Source: Allodiplogaster sudhausi
Taxonomy: Eukaryota; Nematoda; Chromadorea; Rhabditida; Diplogasteridae
Direction: 5' to 3'
NCBI GenBank assembly: GCA_945643635.1
Contig: CALZFC010000161.1
Span: forward strand, 124,001 to 188,000
DNA: 64,000 nt
This document shows, one piece after another, positions 60,793 through 64,000 of the stretch. The position numbers were made by a program, and so were the translations under genes. The notes below the pieces were generated by a model, which saw nothing but the letters and a program-made list of their open reading frames with translations, had not been told where the DNA came from and ran no database searches. Position 1 is the first letter of the stretch. Each line of letters opens with the position of its first letter.

Positions 60793-61238
60793 TACGTAAA
60801 TATATCACTGGGAAATTTGGGAACAACAGGTCGCGACCGACGTTTTCCAACGACTGAATGACGTCCCTTACTAGATATGTTTCTTTTTGGCTTACGTTTC
60901 TTTGTCTTTTTCTTTTGTGTCTTTCTTTTCTTTGAAATTTGCCGGCGGACACGAGAACCAGTACCACCTTGCAATGCAGAAGTAGCTCGATTAACAAGGG
61001 AACGATATGCTTGAGGTCCATGTACACGAAAACTTTCTTCTAATGGTTTTCCGGATGAAACATCGTCGACTACATTGGCACTAGCGTTAAGTGCTTCAGT
61101 GAGGATTGATCGTCCGGCGCTACGAGTAATCGGCAAAATGAAGTTAAAGAGTTTCGAGAGGACACCACCAACGCCACTACCACCACGCTGATAAGGAATA
61201 CCACGGAAACCACTGCCACTTTGGCGTGCTTGTTCCAA
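60792..61238 (-). CDS. basic core-like protein of the Polinton module
   Basis: 148 residues. The N-terminus is Gly-rich (GFRGIPYQRGGSGVGGVLSK), followed by a hydrophobic helix-forming part (ILPITRSAGRSILTEAL, NASANVVDDV) and a very basic C-terminal third (KKRKTQKKKTKKRKPKRN). Proteins of this shape sit directly before the capsid gene in Polintons and recall adenovirus core/minor proteins. Its stop overlaps the capsid start. Confidence 0.6.
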   Translation of the reverse strand: MEQARQSGSGFRGIPYQRGGSGVGGVLSKLFNFILPITRSAGRSILTEALNASANVVDDVSSGKPLEESFRVHGPQAYRSLVNRATSALQGGTGSRVRRQISKKRKTQKKKTKKRKPKRNISSKGRHSVVGKRRSRPVVPKFPSDIFT

Positions 61239-61254
61239 GAAGACGGCCTCTATA

Positions 61255-61369
61255 TTTTTCTTCCTCTATCTCTGCCTCTTCTTCCTCTATCTCTGCCTCT
61301 TCTTCCTCTATCTCTGCCTCTTCTTCCTCTATCTCTGCCTCTTCTTCCTCTATCTCTGCCTCTCTCATT
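61255..61369. repeat. 21-bp tandem repeat
   Basis: Five copies of cctctatctctgcctcttct t in a row at the junction of Polinton and LINE sequence. Reads SSSISAS forward and EIEEEEA in reverse. Confidence 0.9.
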
Positions 61370-64000
61370 GCTCCCTCCTCTCAAAATACCGTTGCCGGTG
61401 GCAGCGGTCTCTCTCGGATTAATCCTCCTGCTTCCAGAACATTCCATAATAGCAACCGCCGCCGCCCGTCTACTGAAAGTGTGCCAGTCGCTCCGTCCTC
61501 CCCTCCCATCCGTGTGCCTCCGCCGACACCAACTGCGCATGGCAAGAGGACTGTGCAGCTTCCTCGCCGGGCGCTCATGTCTGCCCTGAGGCAGATCGCT
61601 GTCCGCCCCACCCGCCGACCTCCGAAGCGCGCTCTCGCTAGCGTCACCGAGGACGAGGAGGCCATGCACACTGATGGCGAGGGAGAGACCGACAGCAAGC
61701 GAGTCGACAACAAGAGCACACCGCCTCGCCTAAACGACAACCAATCTCAGTTTCCCCCCGCCCCCGTGACCGCTTCTCCTTCCTCCTCTGGCTAGGATGC
61801 TCGATTCAGGGATAGTCCAGAGTGCTTTAGTGCTAATGATCCTTCCCCGTCTGCCTCTCCTGATCCGTGCATATCACTTCCCTTTCCAGCATCCCCAATT
61901 ATAGGAACAATTGCCTGCTATCATGTTAATTTCCGATCAGTTGTTTCCAAGCTGGATATCTTAGACTTTCTCCTTTCCTCTCACTCTCCTGATATTCTTG
62001 CGATCTCCGAAACATGGGCTTCTCCGGAACGCTTACGCGACTCTTCACTTTCCTTTAATGGCCGCTATCAAGTATTTCGCTCTGATCGTCTCTCCCCGGC
62101 TCCTGGCGGAGGGGTTGCAATTTTGGTCGCCTCTTTGCTCCCCTCTCACGTTCTCTCTGCTCTCTCTTTTTCTCCCTACTGCCAACTGTTAGCAGTTCGC
62201 GTCTCGGCTTCTTACCCATCTAGAAAGGCTGTTACTTTTGTGGCAGTATATCGAAGTCCGACCTGCTCCTATGATTCTTTTGCTTCTTGTCTTGAACATA
62301 TTGCCACAGTTTTTGCTGACTGCAGAGACAATTTTATACTCACTGGAGACTTTGATTGCCCTGAAATTGACTGGCGTGCCTCCTGCCTCTCCTCTCCTCT
62401 CCCTTCCGCTCATCACTCAGCCCAACTTTTAGCTTTTTGTATGTCTGCCAACCTTCATCAACTTGTTAAGTCTCCCACACGCTTAAATCATACTCTTGAC
62501 CTTGTTTTTTACCAATGATCTCAATCTAGTTGATACATGTAGGATCTTGCCTCCCCTTCCCTCTTTCGACCACTGTCTTGTGCACTTCGCCATCTCATTC
62601 CCAGCCATCAGAATCCCTACTGTTACCATCCCTAATTTTCGAAAAGCTAATTTCGAATATGCTTCTATTATTATCTCTTCTCTCAACTGGATTGACATCT
62701 TTGACGGTACATCTGATCCAGATCAGCTTTATGAGAAATTCCTTGAAATTATTCATGATGTCATTCGTGCTACCGTCCCTCTTCGAACTATCCGCCCAAA
62801 AACTATCCGATACCTCCCTCGCGCTATCAGATTACTTGATAAGTGCCGGAGGCATTATAGAAATGGCCCATCTCGTGGTTTGCTCCCTTATCTTACTTAC
62901 TCTTCTAAACTTCGCCGCACCTTGCGAAAACATCAGCGCTCTCAAGAGGCAAAGGCTTCTTCCTCTCGTTCAGCGCGTGTCTTCTTCAACTTTGTTAATG
63001 GGAAACTTAAAGGACAGCCATCTATCGGCGCTCTTAAAGAAAAATTATCCGGTCATCATATCCTTGACGATGCGGAGAAAGCATCATGTTTCGCGAACAT
63101 ATTCCAAGCAACTTATTCGAACTCTCCTCCTCCTGCTGCTACCCACTTCCCTACTCGAACCAATCATCGGATTGATTTCATTGGTTTCTCTCCTCTCTCT
63201 GTCTGCAACCAGCTACGCACTCTTCCCTCCCGTAACTCTTCTACCCCTGATAATGTGCCCTATGCTTTCCTTAAGGGGGTCTCAACTGCTATATCCGTCC
63301 CACTTGCTATTCTCTTTAATCGTTTTCTCCTTCACGGTGTATGAACTGCACTCTGGAAAACAGCATTTGTGAAACCAATTTACAAAAGGCAGGGCGATGT
63401 CAGTGACCCCACAAATTACCGGCCAATTTCTCTCACTTCTGGCATTTCAAAGACATTTGAACGAATTCTTTGCAAGCAGCTTTTCAACTACCTTGACCAA
63501 CATAAACTTCTCTCTCCCTTCCAGCATGGTTTCCGTAGCAAAATGTCTTGTGGCTCTGCCCTTCTTTCTTCGCTCGCCTCCTGGCACTCTGCGATTGATG
63601 CGTCTTCTTATGTTTCCGCGGTTTATATTGACTACTCAAAAGCGTTTGATAGCATCCCCCTCGATCTTCTTACTTCTAAGCTAGCACTTTAAAGCATTGA
63701 CGGGTCCCTATTACGCTGGCTTTCCTTCTTTCTAACCGGTAGATCTCAACGCGTCTGTATTAACAACCAGTTTTCCGAAGAATACATGGTATCGTCTGGA
63801 GTCCCCCAAGGGAGTGTATGTGGTCCACTAATGTTTCTTCTCTATATCAACGACCTCCCGGATTGTCTGCCTATTGGCTCATATTGCACTCTTTACGCTG
63901 ATGATGCTAAAATTTATACTGTTGCAGACACCGCGCTCCTTCAACGATCCCTGGACTGTGTGACCGAGTGGTCCGCAAGATGGGGCCTCCGAATCAACCT
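61370..64000 (+). mobile_element. CR1/Jockey-type LINE, broken, runs off the window
   Basis: To 61795: a proline/arginine-rich ORF1-like end. 61796-62518, in the same frame after TAG at 61793: APE endonuclease with YHVNFRSVVSKLDILDFLL, SPDILAISETW, GGGVAILV, FVAVYRSPT and ILTGDFDCPEIDW. An extra T in a T run near 62510 shifts the frame. 62519-63341 is the linker, then TGA at 63342. After it the reverse transcriptase: KPIYKRQGDVSDPTNYRPIS, FQHGFR, VYIDYSKAFDSI, TAA near 63690, then SSGVPQGSVCGPLMFLLYIN and LYADDAK (YADD at 63895). At least four lesions, so inactive. Confidence 0.88.

Larger units (their letters stand above)
58199..61240 (-). mobile_element. partial Polinton/Maverick element
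   Basis: Five adjacent minus-strand genes in the order core-like protein, major capsid protein, small unknown protein, adenain-like protease, zinc-finger protein form a Polinton-type virion module. DNA polymerase B, integrase and terminal repeats are not in the window. On the core-protein side the module stops where LINE-associated sequence begins (about 61250). The capsid gene is frameshifted, so the copy is not viable as it stands. Confidence 0.75.

Overview
The window looks like a gene-poor, repeat-rich stretch of nematode nuclear DNA. The support is: several multi-exon seven-transmembrane receptor genes whose landmarks match the nematode Sra/Srab chemoreceptor superfamily (an HE..Y..SS...E....ER..AS block, a conserved RYQ, a C-terminal YFE.L..SW tail); short introns ending in (t)ttcag; a tRNA-Phe cluster; and PIF/Harbinger, Polinton/Maverick and CR1/Jockey-type elements. 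I cannot name the species. All gene models below come from reading splice sites and comparing paralogues inside the window.

Layout. 1-2560: eight tRNA-Phe-like copies on the minus strand in a 1081-bp tandem duplication. 3740-9723: receptor gene A (minus, nine exons, apparently intact), with a 2.95-kb foldback DNA transposon in intron 2; its inverted repeats are built of a 42-bp minisatellite. 9.7-13.5 kb: mostly non-coding, with a diverged tandem duplication and a few possible exons. 13.45-26.2 kb: an RTE-like reverse transcriptase stub that abuts a 12.4-kb array of a 158-bp satellite, followed by the last exon of an unrecognised plus-strand gene. 26.4-28.6 kb: simple repeats, tRNA-like sequence and LINE debris.

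28592-42149 is one giant inverted repeat: two 6.7-kb, nearly identical arms around a 95-bp spacer. Each arm carries a copy of receptor B, arranged head to head, both with the same frameshift and without the last exon, and a LINE fragment with a 60-bp minisatellite. 42543-48354: receptor gene C (minus, nine exons, apparently intact), with a 410-bp hAT-like MITE in an intron. 50037-55661: a complete-looking PIF/Harbinger element with 56-bp terminal repeats, a 3-bp target duplication, a Myb/SANT-like gene and a DDE transposase, plus a captured, intron-bearing, decayed fragment of ribosomal protein S23.

55.7-57.6 kb holds simple repeats and tRNA-derived units. 58.2-61.24 kb is a partial Polinton/Maverick on the minus strand (zinc-finger protein, adenain-like protease, small unknown protein, frameshifted major capsid gene, basic core-like protein). 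61.25-64.0 kb is a broken CR1/Jockey-type LINE that runs off the window.

The only genes likely to serve the host are receptors A and C, the intact tRNAs and perhaps the plus-strand gene around the satellite. Everything else is mobile or repeated DNA, much of it inside receptor introns.
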